The notes below the pieces were generated by a model. It did not search any database, had not been told where the DNA came from, and was given only the letters and a program-made list of their open reading frames with translations. Both the position numbers and the translations under genes were made by a program. Of a stretch of 64,000 bases of DNA, positions 24,447 to 33,650 are shown piece after piece (position 1 is the stretch's first letter; every line of letters starts with the position of its first letter). This stretch comes from Stenotrophomonas rhizophila (GTDB lineage: Bacteria; Pseudomonadota; Gammaproteobacteria; Xanthomonadales; Xanthomonadaceae): contig NZ_JACWUO010000001.1 of assembly GCF_020857975.1 (NCBI RefSeq), forward strand, positions 62,001-126,000. Reading direction: 5' to 3'.

Positions 24447-25609
24447 CGCAGTTCCTCTTCGGTGTTGAGCAGGTGGCGGGCCACGATCACCCGCATGATT
24501 TCGTTGGTGCCTTCCAGGATCTGGTGCACGCGCGAATCGCGCAGCAGGCGCTCGATCGGGTACTCGCGGATATAGCCATAGCCGCCATGGATCTGCAGGG
24601 CTTCGTTGCAGATGGTGAAGCCGGCGTCGGTGGCAAAACGTTTGGCCATCGCGCACCACACGTTGGCATCGCCGGCGCCGGCATCGAGCTTGCGCGCGGC
24701 GGTGTGCACCATCAGCCGGGCGGCGACCAGCTGGGTGGCCATGTCGGCCAGCTTGAACTGCAGCGCCTGGAACTCGGCCAGGGCCTTGCCGAACTGGCGG
24801 CGCTCGCCCATGTAGCGGCGTGCGGCATCCAGCGCGCCCTGGGCCGCGCCCAGCGAGCAGGCGGCGATGTTGATGCGGCCGCCGTCCAGGCCCTTCATGG
24901 CCAGCTTGAAGCCGCCGCCTTCCTCGCCGAGCAGATGGCTGACCGGCACGCGCACGTTCTCGAAGGTGATGCCGCGGGTGGGCTGGCTGTTCCAGCCCAT
25001 CTTCTCTTCCTTGCGGCCGTAGCTGATGCCGGGAAGATCGGCCGGCACCGCGATCGCGCTGACCCCGCCCGCGCCGGCGCCGCCGGTGCGGGCCATCACC
25101 ACCAGCAGCTCGGTGGCCCCGGCGCCGGAGATGAAGGCCTTGGAGCCGTTGAGCACGTAATGGTCGCCGTCGCGTACCGCGCTGGTCTTCAGCGAGGCCG
25201 CATCCGAGCCGGCACCCGGCTCGGTCAGGCAGTACGAGGCCAGCTTGGTGCCGGACGAAAGGTCTGCACCCCACTCCGCACGCAGGCTCTCCTGGCCCCA
25301 CTTGGCCACCATCCACGAGGCCATGTTGTGGATGCTGACATAGGCCGCCGTGGACGGGTCCACGTTGGCGAGCTCCTCGATGACGACGGCGGCGTCCAGA
25401 CGGCTCAGCCCACTGCCGCCGACTTCAGGGTCCATGTACAGGCCACAGAACCCCAGTTCCCCGGCCTTGGCGATCGCCTCGCGCGGAAAGATGCCCTCCG
25501 CATCCCATCGCGCGGCGTGCGGCGCCAGTTCGGCCTGGGCGAAGTCGCGTGCAGCCTCTCTATAGGCCTGCTGTGCTTCTTCCAGTTCCGTCGTCATCGA
25601 GTGGCTCAT
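24443..25609 (-). CDS. acyl-CoA dehydrogenase, probably isobutyryl-CoA dehydrogenase
   Basis: A 388-residue FAD enzyme of the acyl-CoA dehydrogenase fold. Family signatures are CLTEPGAGSDAASLKTSAVR (FAD/substrate site), GLDGGRINIAACSLGAAQGA and the C-terminal LQIHGGYGYIREYPIERLLRD...HQILEGTNEIMR with the catalytic Glu region. Neighbouring genes show that it acts on isobutyryl-CoA, forming methacrylyl-CoA. It follows mmsA by 19 bp and overlaps the hydratase gene. Electrons would pass to ETF, which is not in the window. Confidence 0.92.
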   Translation of the reverse strand: MSHSMTTELEEAQQAYREAARDFAQAELAPHAARWDAEGIFPREAIAKAGELGFCGLYMDPEVGGSGLSRLDAAVVIEELANVDPSTAAYVSIHNMASWMVAKWGQESLRAEWGADLSSGTKLASYCLTEPGAGSDAASLKTSAVRDGDHYVLNGSKAFISGAGATELLVVMARTGGAGAGGVSAIAVPADLPGISYGRKEEKMGWNSQPTRGITFENVRVPVSHLLGEEGGGFKLAMKGLDGGRINIAACSLGAAQGALDAARRYMGERRQFGKALAEFQALQFKLADMATQLVAARLMVHTAARKLDAGAGDANVWCAMAKRFATDAGFTICNEALQIHGGYGYIREYPIERLLRDSRVHQILEGTNEIMRVIVARHLLNTEEELR

Positions 25610-25628
25610 GGTCGAACTCCGTTGTTGC

Positions 25629-27134
25629 TTATTTCAGGCTGATGGTGGTGTTGACGCCATGACCCAGCGTCTGGTCATCGAACCAGCGCGAGGTGATGGT
25701 CTTGGTCTGGGTGTAGAACATCACCACCTGCTTGCCGTACGGGCCCAGGTCGCCGAGCTTGGAGGCGCGCGAACCGGTGAAGGAGAACAGCGGCACCGGC
25801 ACCGGGATCGGCACGTTGATGCCGACCTGGCCGACGTCGATGTCTTCCTGGAACTTGCGCGCGGCCGCGCCGGACTGGGTGAACAGCGCCGTGCCGTTGC
25901 CGTTGGGGTTGGCGTTGATCAGGTCGATGGCGTCTTCGAGCGTCTCCGCTTCCAGGATCACCAGCACCGGCCCGAAGATTTCTTCGTCGTAGATGCGCAT
26001 GCCCGGGGTGACCCCGGCGAAGATGGTCGGGCCGACGAAGTTGCCCTTCTCGAAACCGTCCACCTGCGGGTTGCGGCCGTCCAGCACCAGCTTGGCGCCC
26101 TGCTCCACGCCCGAGGCGATCAGGCCTTCGACACGTTCGCGGGCGGCGCAGGAAATCACCGGGCCGACATCGGTGCCGGCCACGCTGCCGGCACTGACCT
26201 TCAGCGTCTTGGCCTTGGCCACCAGGTCCGGAACCCACTGGCGCGCTTCGCCGACCAGGACCAGGGTGGAGGCGGCCATGCAGCGCTGGCCGGCGGCGCC
26301 GAAGGCGGCACCGACCATCGCGTTGAGGCTCTGTTCCTTGTTGGCGTCCGGCAGCACCACGGCATGGTTCTTGGCGCCCATCATGCACTGCACGCGCTTG
26401 CCGGCCAGCGAGGCGCGGTTGTAGACGTGGGTACCGACGCGGGTGGAGCCGACGAAGGACACCGCCTTGATGTCGGGGTGGTCGCAGATCGCGTTGACCA
26501 CCTCTTCGCCACCGTGGACCACGTTCAGCACGCCCTTGGGGATGCCCGCTTCCAGGGCCAGTTCGACCAGGCGCATGGTCACCATCGGATCCTGTTCGGA
26601 CGGCTTGAGGATGAAGGTGTTGCCGGTGGCGATGGCCATCGGGAACATCCACAGCGGAATCATCGCCGGGAAGTTGAACGGGGTGATGCCCGCGCAGACG
26701 CCCAGCGGCTGCAGCAGGGTGTACGTGTCCACGCCGTTGGCCACGTTGTTGGCCAGCTCGCCAAGCTGCAGGTTGCCGATCGCCGCAGCATGTTCGACCA
26801 CTTCCAGCCCACGGAACACATCGCCTTCGGCGTCAGGCACAGTCTTGCCCTGCTCGGCCGACAGAATGTGGGCCAGTTCGCCCATGTTCTCGCGGATCAG
26901 CTGCTGGTACTTCAGGAAGATCCGCGCGCGGGTGCCGATCGGAGTCTTGCGCCAGGTCTTGAAGGCTTCCTTGGCCGCAGCCACGGCGGCATCGACTTCG
27001 CCAGGGGTGGCGAACGGGACCTGGGCCAGGACGTCCTGGGTGGCCGGATTGACCACGTTCTGCCAATGCGAGCTGGCCGATTCGATGAACTGGCCATCGA
27101 TCAACATGCGGATACGGGGCGCTGCGACAGTCAT
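25629..27134 (-). CDS. mmsA: methylmalonate-semialdehyde dehydrogenase (CoA-acylating)
   Basis: MmsA converts methylmalonate semialdehyde to propionyl-CoA with NAD+ and CoA. The 501-residue aldehyde dehydrogenase has [38 protein letters not shown] (NAD site), [20 protein letters not shown] and the catalytic Cys in [15 protein letters not shown]; the MmsA-specific [19 protein letters not shown] is exact. First gene of the operon. The ATG at 27134 is used; one at 27167 is in frame. The promoter lies in the 110-bp gap shared with the divergent regulator. Confidence 0.95.
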   Translation of the reverse strand: MTVAAPRIRMLIDGQFIESASSHWQNVVNPATQDVLAQVPFATPGEVDAAVAAAKEAFKTWRKTPIGTRARIFLKYQQLIRENMGELAHILSAEQGKTVPDAEGDVFRGLEVVEHAAAIGNLQLGELANNVANGVDTYTLLQPLGVCAGITPFNFPAMIPLWMFPMAIATGNTFILKPSEQDPMVTMRLVELALEAGIPKGVLNVVHGGEEVVNAICDHPDIKAVSFVGSTRVGTHVYNRASLAGKRVQCMMGAKNHAVVLPDANKEQSLNAMVGAAFGAAGQRCMAASTLVLVGEARQWVPDLVAKAKTLKVSAGSVAGTDVGPVISCAARERVEGLIASGVEQGAKLVLDGRNPQVDGFEKGNFVGPTIFAGVTPGMRIYDEEIFGPVLVILEAETLEDAIDLINANPNGNGTALFTQSGAAARKFQEDIDVGQVGINVPIPVPVPLFSFTGSRASKLGDLGPYGKQVVMFYTQTKTITSRWFDDQTLGHGVNTTISLK

Positions 27135-27169
27135 GGGAATCCCGGCGGGTGCGAAAGTTGTTCGCATTA

Positions 27170-27250
27170 TTCACACTGCCAACCTCGATTTCCGGGCTGC
27201 ATACGCTTAATCTGGCCAACGCCCACCACGATTTTTGTGAATTCTGTGAA
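27170..27250. promoter_or_regulatory. putative operator between mmsA and its regulator
   Basis: TGTGAA occurs twice in direct orientation with a 9-bp period at 27236-27241 and 27245-27250 (TGTGAATTCTGTGAA), and once inverted as TTCACA at 27170-27175. The latter two cover the starts of the divergent genes. The regulator's GTG start lies inside the third copy. This is a candidate binding site for the regulator encoded at 27246; it is inferred from repeats only. Confidence 0.4.
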
Positions 27251-28616
27251 CGAAGCCAGCCCCCAGCGCCAACTTGGCCTGCGCCTGCTCAAGCTGCGCG
27301 AGCAGCGCGGCTATGGCCAGGCCGAACTGGCGCGCGCACTGGGCCTGTCGGCCAGCTACCTGAACCAGATCGAGCGCAACAAGCGTCCGCTGACTGCCGC
27401 GGTGCAGGCACGGCTGCGCGAGGTATTGGGCGACGTTTCCGGGCTGTTCGACGTGGATGAGCCCGCGGCACTGCAGGAAGCGCTGGGCGAGACCCTGCGC
27501 GACCTGGGCCTGGCCGAGGTGAGCAGCACCGAACTGCGTGCCATGGCCGGCAACCTGCCGCAGGTCAGCCGCGCCCTGCTGGACCTGCACCGCCGCCACC
27601 TGATGCTGCGCGAGCACGCCGCCGCGCTGGAATTCCAGCTGGGCGACGTGCATGCCGGGCAGGCGCTGCCGGCCGGCGACCAGGTGCGCGACTTCTTCAA
27701 CCGCATGCACAACCACATTCCCGAACTGGACGACCTGGCCGAGCAGCTGTTCGGCGAATGGGGGCTGGTGGCCGGGCACGTGGCGCCGCGCCTGCGCCAG
27801 TTGCTGGCCGACCGCCACGGCGTGCTGGTGGAAGTGGCGCCGCTGCAGGCCGGGCGCGAAAAGCGCGTCTACGACGGCGGCAGCCGCACGCTGTGGCTGC
27901 CCGACTACCTGGAGCCGGGCCAGCAGGCGTTCCAGATGGCCGCCGAGCTGGCGCTGCTGGGCTATGCGGCGCAGATCGATGCGGTGATCGCGCGCGCCGG
28001 CTTCGGCCAGGCCGAGCAGATCGCCCAGGCACGCATCGGCATGTCCAACTATTTCGCTGGTGCGCTGGTGATGCCGTATGCGCAGTTCCTGCGCGCGGCC
28101 GAGCACAGTGCCTACGACATCGATGCGCTGGCGCACCGCTTCGGGGTGGGCTTCGAGGCGGTCTGCCATCGCCTGAGCACGCTGGCGCGGCGCAGTGCGC
28201 CGGGGCTGCCGTTCTTCTTCATCCGGGTGGACCGCGCCGGCAACGTGTCCAAGCGCCACTCGGCCACCGATTTCCACTTCTCCCAGGTGGGCGGCTCCTG
28301 CCCGCTGTGGATCGTCTACGAGGCCTTCAACCAGCCCGGGCGGGTGCTTACCCAGACCGCGCGGATGCCCGACGGCCGTCGCCATTTCTGGCTGGCGCGG
28401 CAGGTCAGCAGCGGGCCGGTCGGGCATGGCCAGCCGCGCAAGACCTTCGCCGTCGCGCTGGGCTGCGACCTGCAACACGCCGAACGCCTTATCTATTCGC
28501 GCGGGCTGGACATCCAGAGCCCGGGCAACTCGGTGTCGATCGGCCCCGGCTGCCGGGTCTGCCCGCGCGAGGACTGCATGCAGCGCGCGTTCCCACAACT
28601 GCCCGGGCGCCGGTAA
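27246..28616 (+). CDS. XRE/ImmA-type short-chain acyl-CoA regulator
   Basis: A 456-residue regulator. Residues about 8-65 form an XRE helix-turn-helix (KLREQRGYGQAELARALGLS, YLNQIERNKRPLT). The middle (about 155-270) is the ImmA/IrrE-like domain without an obvious HExxH, and residues about 300-450 are the ScfR C-terminal domain (DUF2083), with KRHSATDFHFSQVGGSCPLW and the Cys cluster GCRVCPREDC. Relatives sense propionyl- or acyl-CoA and control propionate or glyoxylate genes. Being divergent from mmsA, it likely controls the valine operon, whose product is propionyl-CoA. The start is a GTG. Confidence 0.88.
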   Translation: MNEASPQRQLGLRLLKLREQRGYGQAELARALGLSASYLNQIERNKRPLTAAVQARLREVLGDVSGLFDVDEPAALQEALGETLRDLGLAEVSSTELRAMAGNLPQVSRALLDLHRRHLMLREHAAALEFQLGDVHAGQALPAGDQVRDFFNRMHNHIPELDDLAEQLFGEWGLVAGHVAPRLRQLLADRHGVLVEVAPLQAGREKRVYDGGSRTLWLPDYLEPGQQAFQMAAELALLGYAAQIDAVIARAGFGQAEQIAQARIGMSNYFAGALVMPYAQFLRAAEHSAYDIDALAHRFGVGFEAVCHRLSTLARRSAPGLPFFFIRVDRAGNVSKRHSATDFHFSQVGGSCPLWIVYEAFNQPGRVLTQTARMPDGRRHFWLARQVSSGPVGHGQPRKTFAVALGCDLQHAERLIYSRGLDIQSPGNSVSIGPGCRVCPREDCMQRAFPQLPGRR

Positions 28617-28619
28617 CGC

Positions 28620-30509
28620 TCAATAAATCGGCGTGACCTTCATCTGCGGCAGCGGGCGCGGCGCACCGTCGGTGAGGTCCGGGCCGAGGTCTTCCCAGGT
28701 CTGGCCCTGCTCGACCATCAGCCGCCACAGCTGCTGCGATGCACGGCGCTTTTCTTCCGAACTCAACCGGTACGAGGGTGCCGGCGGTTGCCCGCTGGCC
28801 ACGCTCTGGTAGGCATCGGTCCAGGCCGCCACCCGCTGCGCGGGGTCGTCGGTGCGCGCGATTTCCAGCGTGTAGCGCTGGTAGGCCGAGGCCAGGTTGC
28901 GCCAGCGGATCCAGAAGTGGTTCTGGAAGGAGAACCCGTAGAAACGCTCGCCGGCCAGGCTGCCCTTGGCGGCGATGCGGCTGAGCACCTGCTGCGGCAT
29001 GTCCAGGTTCATGCCGCCCTCATCGCCCTGCAGCGACACGTGCACGATGCGGTCGCGGTAGCCGGGCGCGCGCGCCTGCAGCACATCGCGCCAGTTCTGC
29101 ATGGTCGACACGATCGAGAACAGGAAGCCGGACAGTTCCGCTGCCGCCAACGGCCGGGCGATGGACTGGTAGCTGCGCTGCCAGCCCTGGCGGTTTTCGG
29201 TGGGCAGGAACACCGCGCGGTCGATCTGCGCCTGGGCCGTGCCTTCGGCCAGCATGCTGACCGCCTCGGCGTGGCGCGGGTAGACCAGGTTGATGCCGAA
29301 GGTAGGCCAGCGCGGCAGCGCCGCATCGAACAGATGGATGGGGAAGTTGCTGCTGATGCCGCCGTCGGAGAACCAGCACACCCGGAACGCGGTGATCACC
29401 GGGCTGCGGCCCTGCCCGCCGCTGGTCAGCCCTTCCATGCTGTCGGCGACGTTGCTGTTGTCGCGCGGCGCGGCGGTGTCGGCCGGCGGCTCGCAGCGGC
29501 GTTCGCGGCGCGCCGGTTCGTGCAGCGGTACCGCGCTGATCAGCAGCGGAAAGCTCAGGCTCATGCGGGTCGCCACCAGCACCGGCAACTGTTCGCCGTC
29601 CACCAGCCGGTAATACTCACGTCCGTCCACCCGCTCGGGCGCGCCGGCGCGCGCCACCAGCCAGTCGACCACGCTGGCCGGGAACAGCTGCGCGAACTCT
29701 TCGCGCAGGAACCAGAAATGCGCGGCACTGAATGGCAGCGTGCGCGGCTCGGTGTGCGACACGCAGGTGGTGATCATCTGCAGGCTGATCGCCTGGACGC
29801 CCACCGGTTCGCCGTCATAGCGCGGCGCGTGGTGCAGGTCGCCGAAGGTCAACGGCTGGTCCAACGGCATGCCGGCCAGTGCCTGCAGGCGGGTATGCAG
29901 CCAGTCGGTGAGCGCCGGGGCGCTGCTGTCGGCCTGGGTGGCGCCGCTGCACAGGCCCAGCAGGTTGCGCCGCGCCACCCGGGCCACGCGCAGCGCCGAG
30001 GCCAGCACGCCGGCCCCGTAGGCGCACAGCAGCGACGGCAGCAGCGTGGCCCAGATGCCATCGCTGCCGGCGGCCAGCCAGCCGATGCCCAGCAGCACCA
30101 GCAGCGATGCCAGCAGTTCCAGCGGCGCGATGGCGAACACCGCCGCCAGCAGGCAGGCCGCCTTGCGCGGCAGGCTGGACTTGCCGGTCAGCATCACCAG
30201 CAGCCGGTAGGCGGTGCGCGCGCCATGCGCCGGCTGGAACAGGCGGTAGATGAAACCGCGCGTGGACAGTTGCGCCGACACCGCGGCCAGGCCGGGGAAG
30301 CCGACCTCATCGGCCACTGGCTGGCCGGCGTGGCGGCGGCGATCGCCGAGCGCGGCCGCCGCCGCGACCGCCGCGGCGATGGCGCCGGCCGAGGTGCCGC
30401 CGATGTTCTTGAAACGGTACTGGCGGGCCAGCGACAGCACCGCATTGGGATACACGATGCCGCTGGTGATGCCGCCTTTCATGACCAGATCGCAGTATTT
30501 GTCCGCCAC
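28620..30509 (-). CDS. patatin-like phospholipase with membrane segments
   Basis: A 629-residue patatin-family acyl hydrolase. The anion hole KGGITSGIVYP is at 11-21, the nucleophile elbow GGTSAGAIAA at 37-46 and the catalytic Asp in WFSDGGISSNFPIHLFD (about 388). Between them lies an unusually long insert (about 60-350) with two or three hydrophobic stretches (ACLLAAVFAIAPLELLASLL, WATLLPSLLCAYGAGVLASA), so the enzyme is probably membrane-bound. The C-terminal 200 residues (IVSTMQNWRDVLQARAPGYR) are a further domain. It ends four bases after the convergent regulator gene. Substrate lipid unknown. Confidence 0.88.
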   Translation of the reverse strand: MADKYCDLVMKGGITSGIVYPNAVLSLARQYRFKNIGGTSAGAIAAAVAAAAALGDRRRHAGQPVADEVGFPGLAAVSAQLSTRGFIYRLFQPAHGARTAYRLLVMLTGKSSLPRKAACLLAAVFAIAPLELLASLLVLLGIGWLAAGSDGIWATLLPSLLCAYGAGVLASALRVARVARRNLLGLCSGATQADSSAPALTDWLHTRLQALAGMPLDQPLTFGDLHHAPRYDGEPVGVQAISLQMITTCVSHTEPRTLPFSAAHFWFLREEFAQLFPASVVDWLVARAGAPERVDGREYYRLVDGEQLPVLVATRMSLSFPLLISAVPLHEPARRERRCEPPADTAAPRDNSNVADSMEGLTSGGQGRSPVITAFRVCWFSDGGISSNFPIHLFDAALPRWPTFGINLVYPRHAEAVSMLAEGTAQAQIDRAVFLPTENRQGWQRSYQSIARPLAAAELSGFLFSIVSTMQNWRDVLQARAPGYRDRIVHVSLQGDEGGMNLDMPQQVLSRIAAKGSLAGERFYGFSFQNHFWIRWRNLASAYQRYTLEIARTDDPAQRVAAWTDAYQSVASGQPPAPSYRLSSEEKRRASQQLWRLMVEQGQTWEDLGPDLTDGAPRPLPQMKVTPIY

Positions 30510-30653
30510 GCTGCCCTCCTCGCCTCCGCCCGCGCGCGGCCGACCCGCACGCGCCCCATGCCGGTGCCGGACCCGGCCGGCACCCGTATGGGCTGATAGC
30601 GACAGTATCTCCCGCGGCCTTCTCAGGGCCTGAGAAGTACGGCACGGAACGGC

Positions 30654-31193
30654 TTACCGGGCCGGCTTGCCCGACTGCGGAACCGACCGCACCTGGGACA
30701 GGTCATAGCCCAACCGGGCCAGCCGGGCCATGGCGGCCTGGTAGTCGGCCTCGGAGATGGTCGGGGTGCGCGCCATCAGCCACATGTAGTCGCGCTTGCT
30801 GCGGCCGACGATGGTCTGCTGGTAGTCCGCATCCAGGTACACGATCACGTACTCGGCCTGGATCGGCCAGATGAACTGCATGCCCCATTCAGCACCGTTG
30901 GTGCCCGGCTTGACCGTGCCGACCGGGTGCATCGTCTTGATCGGCGCCTGGAAGCTGCCCTTGCGATAGCGGAAGGTGGTCTGGATGCGCCCGTCCGGGC
31001 GCAACGCATAGGACTCCACTGCATCGAAGGCCTCGCGTTCGGGGCGGCTGGGAATATGTGCGATCACATACCAGTCGCCCATGAAGCGCGGCACGTCCAC
31101 GTGGGCAACGGGCGGGATCGGACGGCTGTTGCCGCTGCAGCCACCGAGCATCATGCCGACAGCCAGCAGGGGAACCAGTGCACGGATCGACAT
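30654..31193 (-). CDS. blc: outer-membrane lipocalin (Blc-like)
   Basis: A 179-residue lipoprotein with signal MSIRALVPLLAVGMMLGGC (lipobox LGGC). The lipocalin signature is MGDWYVIAHIPSRPE, followed by YALRPDGRIQTTFRYRKGSF and VIVYLDADYQQTIVGRSKRDYMWLMAR. Bacterial lipocalins bind fatty acids or lysophospholipids at the outer membrane. It lies 28 bp after the SAM-methyltransferase gene on the same strand, so it seems the last gene of the sigma-factor-linked lipid operon, a placement also seen in other proteobacteria. Confidence 0.9.
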   Translation of the reverse strand: MSIRALVPLLAVGMMLGGCSGNSRPIPPVAHVDVPRFMGDWYVIAHIPSRPEREAFDAVESYALRPDGRIQTTFRYRKGSFQAPIKTMHPVGTVKPGTNGAEWGMQFIWPIQAEYVIVYLDADYQQTIVGRSKRDYMWLMARTPTISEADYQAAMARLARLGYDLSQVRSVPQSGKPAR

Positions 31194-31221
31194 AACGGCT
31201 TTCTCCAGGAACGTGGGATGG

Positions 31222-32295
31222 TCACTGACGGTTGAACAGGTAGTGGGCAACCTGCCACTGCTGGCCCTGCTGATAGCCGAACAACTCCGCGCAGGCCATC
31301 CAGAACATGCGCCAGCGCTGGTACCACAGGGCGGCCGAGGCATCGCCGTAGGTCTGGCGCAGCACGGCCATCACCGCCTCTTTCTCGCGGTCCTGGTTGG
31401 CCAGCCAATGGTTGGCGGTACGCTCGTAATGGGTGCCATCGAGCAGCCAGCGCTGCTGCAGCTGCAGATGCTGCTGGAAGAACAGCAGGGTATCGGCGGC
31501 GGGCATCAGGCCACCGGTGAAGAAGTGGCGGCCCATCCAGTTGTCATCGCCCTCGGTCTCGAACGGGTACATCAGCGTGCGGTGCACGAAAATGTGCACG
31601 AACAGCTTGCCCTCCGGCCGCAGCCAACGGTGGATGCGCTGCAGCAGTTGCGGGTAGTTGCGCATGTGCTCGAACATCTCGATCGAGACGCAGCGATCGA
31701 ACGTTTCGGCGTCCAGCATCAGATGGTTCACGTCACGGGTCAGTACGGTGACGTTGGTCAGGCCGCGCGCGCGGCACTGGCCCTGGATGTACTCGCGCTG
31801 GCTGTTGGAGTTGGATACCGCCGTGATCTGTGCGTACGGGTAGCGCTCGGCCATCCACAGCGTCAGCGAACCCCAGCCGCAGCCCAGTTCCAGGATGTGC
31901 TGCCCGTCGGCAAGCTGTGCGCGCTCGCCGTACAGCGCCAGCATCGCCTCCTCGGCCTGGTCCAGCGTTTCATTGCCGGTGGCGTAGTAGCAGCTGCTGT
32001 ACTTCAGGCGCTTGCCGAGGCAGTGCTGGAAAAACCCGGCCGGAACCTCGTAGTGCTGGCGATTGGCCGCATCCACGTGCAATGCGACCGCGCTGCTGGC
32101 CAGCCCGGCAATGCGCGTGGCAAACCGCTGCGACTGCACCTGCTGGCCACCGGCGAGCTCTTCGCGCAGGCGCTGTTCGCACTGGCGACGGATGCCCAGC
32201 CGCAGCAGGGCGTCGGGCAGCAGCCCGCGTTCGGCCAGGCCGGTAAAGCCCGGTGCGTAGTCCGGCAGCGGAAGACGGTCACTGGCGACATTCAT
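31222..32295 (-). CDS. Cfa-like SAM-dependent fatty-acid methyltransferase (second copy)
   Basis: A 357-residue methyltransferase of the mycolic-acid/cyclopropane synthase family. It has KRLKYSSCYYATGNETLDQA (substrate entrance), LELGCGWGSLTLWMAERYP (SAM motif I), VSIEMFEHM and FVHIFVHRTLMYPFETEGDD. It differs from the longer canonical Cfa upstream in the operon (33651-34907) and lacks that protein's N-terminal region, so it may act on a different lipid. It overlaps the DUF1295 gene by four bases (start 32295). Reaction not certain. Confidence 0.82.
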   Translation of the reverse strand: MNVASDRLPLPDYAPGFTGLAERGLLPDALLRLGIRRQCEQRLREELAGGQQVQSQRFATRIAGLASSAVALHVDAANRQHYEVPAGFFQHCLGKRLKYSSCYYATGNETLDQAEEAMLALYGERAQLADGQHILELGCGWGSLTLWMAERYPYAQITAVSNSNSQREYIQGQCRARGLTNVTVLTRDVNHLMLDAETFDRCVSIEMFEHMRNYPQLLQRIHRWLRPEGKLFVHIFVHRTLMYPFETEGDDNWMGRHFFTGGLMPAADTLLFFQQHLQLQQRWLLDGTHYERTANHWLANQDREKEAVMAVLRQTYGDASAALWYQRWRMFWMACAELFGYQQGQQWQVAHYLFNRQ

Positions 32296-33089
32296 GGTGA
32301 AGATTCCTTGCGGGCAGACGACGAACGGGAGGGGAACCACGGAAACAGCATCGGCGTGGTGCGCTGGTACTGGCGGTAATCCTCACCGCGCGAGCGCAGC
32401 GCCTGCGCCTCGGTGAACGGGATGCCGCTGACCCAGCGCAGGAACACGTACATCACCAGCGGGCCGGACCAGGCCAGCCACCACAATGGCGAGTGCACGG
32501 CCAACAGCACGTAGGTGAACCAATGCAGCCATTCGAAGAAATAGTTGGGGTGGCGCGAATAGCGCCATAGGCCCTGGCGGCAGGTCCGGCCCTTGTTGGC
32601 CGGATCGGCGCGGAAACGGGCCAGCTGGCGGTCGGCCAGGGCTTCGCCGCCGACACTGAGCAGCCACACCGCCGGTGCGGCGAGGATCCAGCCGAGGCCG
32701 ATGGCCTGCCGGTTGTCCGCCACGGCCACGAACGGCAGCGCGAACAGGACGATCAGGCCGGCCTGGAACTGGAAGAAGCCGAAGATCTTGCCCTGGTGCC
32801 CGTTCCAGTAGCGGCGCAGGTGCTGGTAGCGGCCATCCTCGGGCTCGCTGCGCACGCGCTGCCACAGGTGCAGGGCCAGCCGCGCGCCCCACAGCCCACC
32901 CAGCAGCGCCAGGACGATCCGTGGCGCGGCCGCGCCATCGCCGAGCACGGCCAGCAACAGCGCCGAGGCGCCCACGCCCTTGGCCCACAGCACATCGACC
33001 ACGCCGATGTTCCGATGACGGCGCTGCCACCACCAGCCCCAGGTCATCAGCAACGCCGCGTACAGCCAGACCCACCACAACAGTTTCAT
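32292..33089 (-). CDS. DUF1295 integral membrane protein
   Basis: A 265-residue membrane protein with about six hydrophobic segments. The signature LWRYSRHPNYFFEWLHWFTY and the late GEDYRQYQRTTPMLFPWFP define the DUF1295 group of the steroid 5-alpha-reductase/isoprenylcysteine methyltransferase fold, which use NADPH or SAM at the conserved RHPNY site. Located between DUF2878 and the methyltransferase and overlapping both neighbours by four bases, it likely modifies a membrane lipid made in the same pathway. The reaction is unknown. Confidence 0.82.
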   Translation of the reverse strand: MKLLWWVWLYAALLMTWGWWWQRRHRNIGVVDVLWAKGVGASALLLAVLGDGAAAPRIVLALLGGLWGARLALHLWQRVRSEPEDGRYQHLRRYWNGHQGKIFGFFQFQAGLIVLFALPFVAVADNRQAIGLGWILAAPAVWLLSVGGEALADRQLARFRADPANKGRTCRQGLWRYSRHPNYFFEWLHWFTYVLLAVHSPLWWLAWSGPLVMYVFLRWVSGIPFTEAQALRSRGEDYRQYQRTTPMLFPWFPSRSSSARKESSP

Positions 33090-33649
33090 GCCCGTTCTCC
33101 CGATGCCGTTGCCGTTGCCGATGCCGCCGGGGCGCTGCGCTGCCAGTACCGGGCGCAGCTGGCCAGCAGCGGCAGGGCCAGCGACCAGCCGATGCCCAAC
33201 ACCGCCAGCCCGTGCCAATGCGGTGTGCTGAAGGCCACCGACGACCAGCCGCGCGCGGCGGACAGATAGGCCAGCGGGGCCAGCAGCAGGCCGACCGCGG
33301 CGGCGAGGTACAGGTGCTGCTGCAGCACGGCCAAGGACACGGTCAGCGTCATCGCAAACGCCGCCCACAGCGCCAGGATCCACAGCGGTGCCAACCAGGC
33401 CGGGTCGTTGCCGGCCGCGTACTGCACCGCACCCGACCCGGCGGCCGCGCCGTCGACCAGCAGCCCGCACAGCAGCGCCACGCCCAGCAGCCGCAGTTCC
33501 ACCCCCGGGCGCGGCGACAGTGCCAGCTGGCTGGCCACGTACAGCGCCGCTGCCAGCAGCGCCGGCCAGCGCAGGCCGTGGCCGGCACCGATCACCGCGC
33601 ACAGCCAGACCAGCTGGTTGCCGATCACATTGATCCAGAACCGGCCCAT
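33086..33649 (-). CDS. DUF2878 membrane protein
   Basis: A 187-residue protein that is nearly all membrane segments (about five), starting MGRFWINVIGNQLVWLCAVI, with GVELRLLGVALLCGLLVDG and PLWILALWAAFAMTLTVSLA in the middle. The pattern WxNxxxxQxxW at the N-terminus with a central GLLxD motif matches DUF2878 proteins that accompany Cfa and DUF1365 genes. It overlaps the DUF1295 gene by four bases and lies one base after cfa. Function unknown; a structural or transport part of the lipid pathway is only a guess. Confidence 0.72.
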   Translation of the reverse strand: MGRFWINVIGNQLVWLCAVIGAGHGLRWPALLAAALYVASQLALSPRPGVELRLLGVALLCGLLVDGAAAGSGAVQYAAGNDPAWLAPLWILALWAAFAMTLTVSLAVLQQHLYLAAAVGLLLAPLAYLSAARGWSSVAFSTPHWHGLAVLGIGWSLALPLLASCARYWQRSAPAASATATASGERA

Positions 33650-33650
33650 C

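Noticed and set aside
25608..28616. A 1002-codon open frame that includes the acyl-CoA-type regulator
   Set aside because: Only the part from 27246 has regulator motifs; the upstream part is antisense to mmsA and compositionally an artefact.
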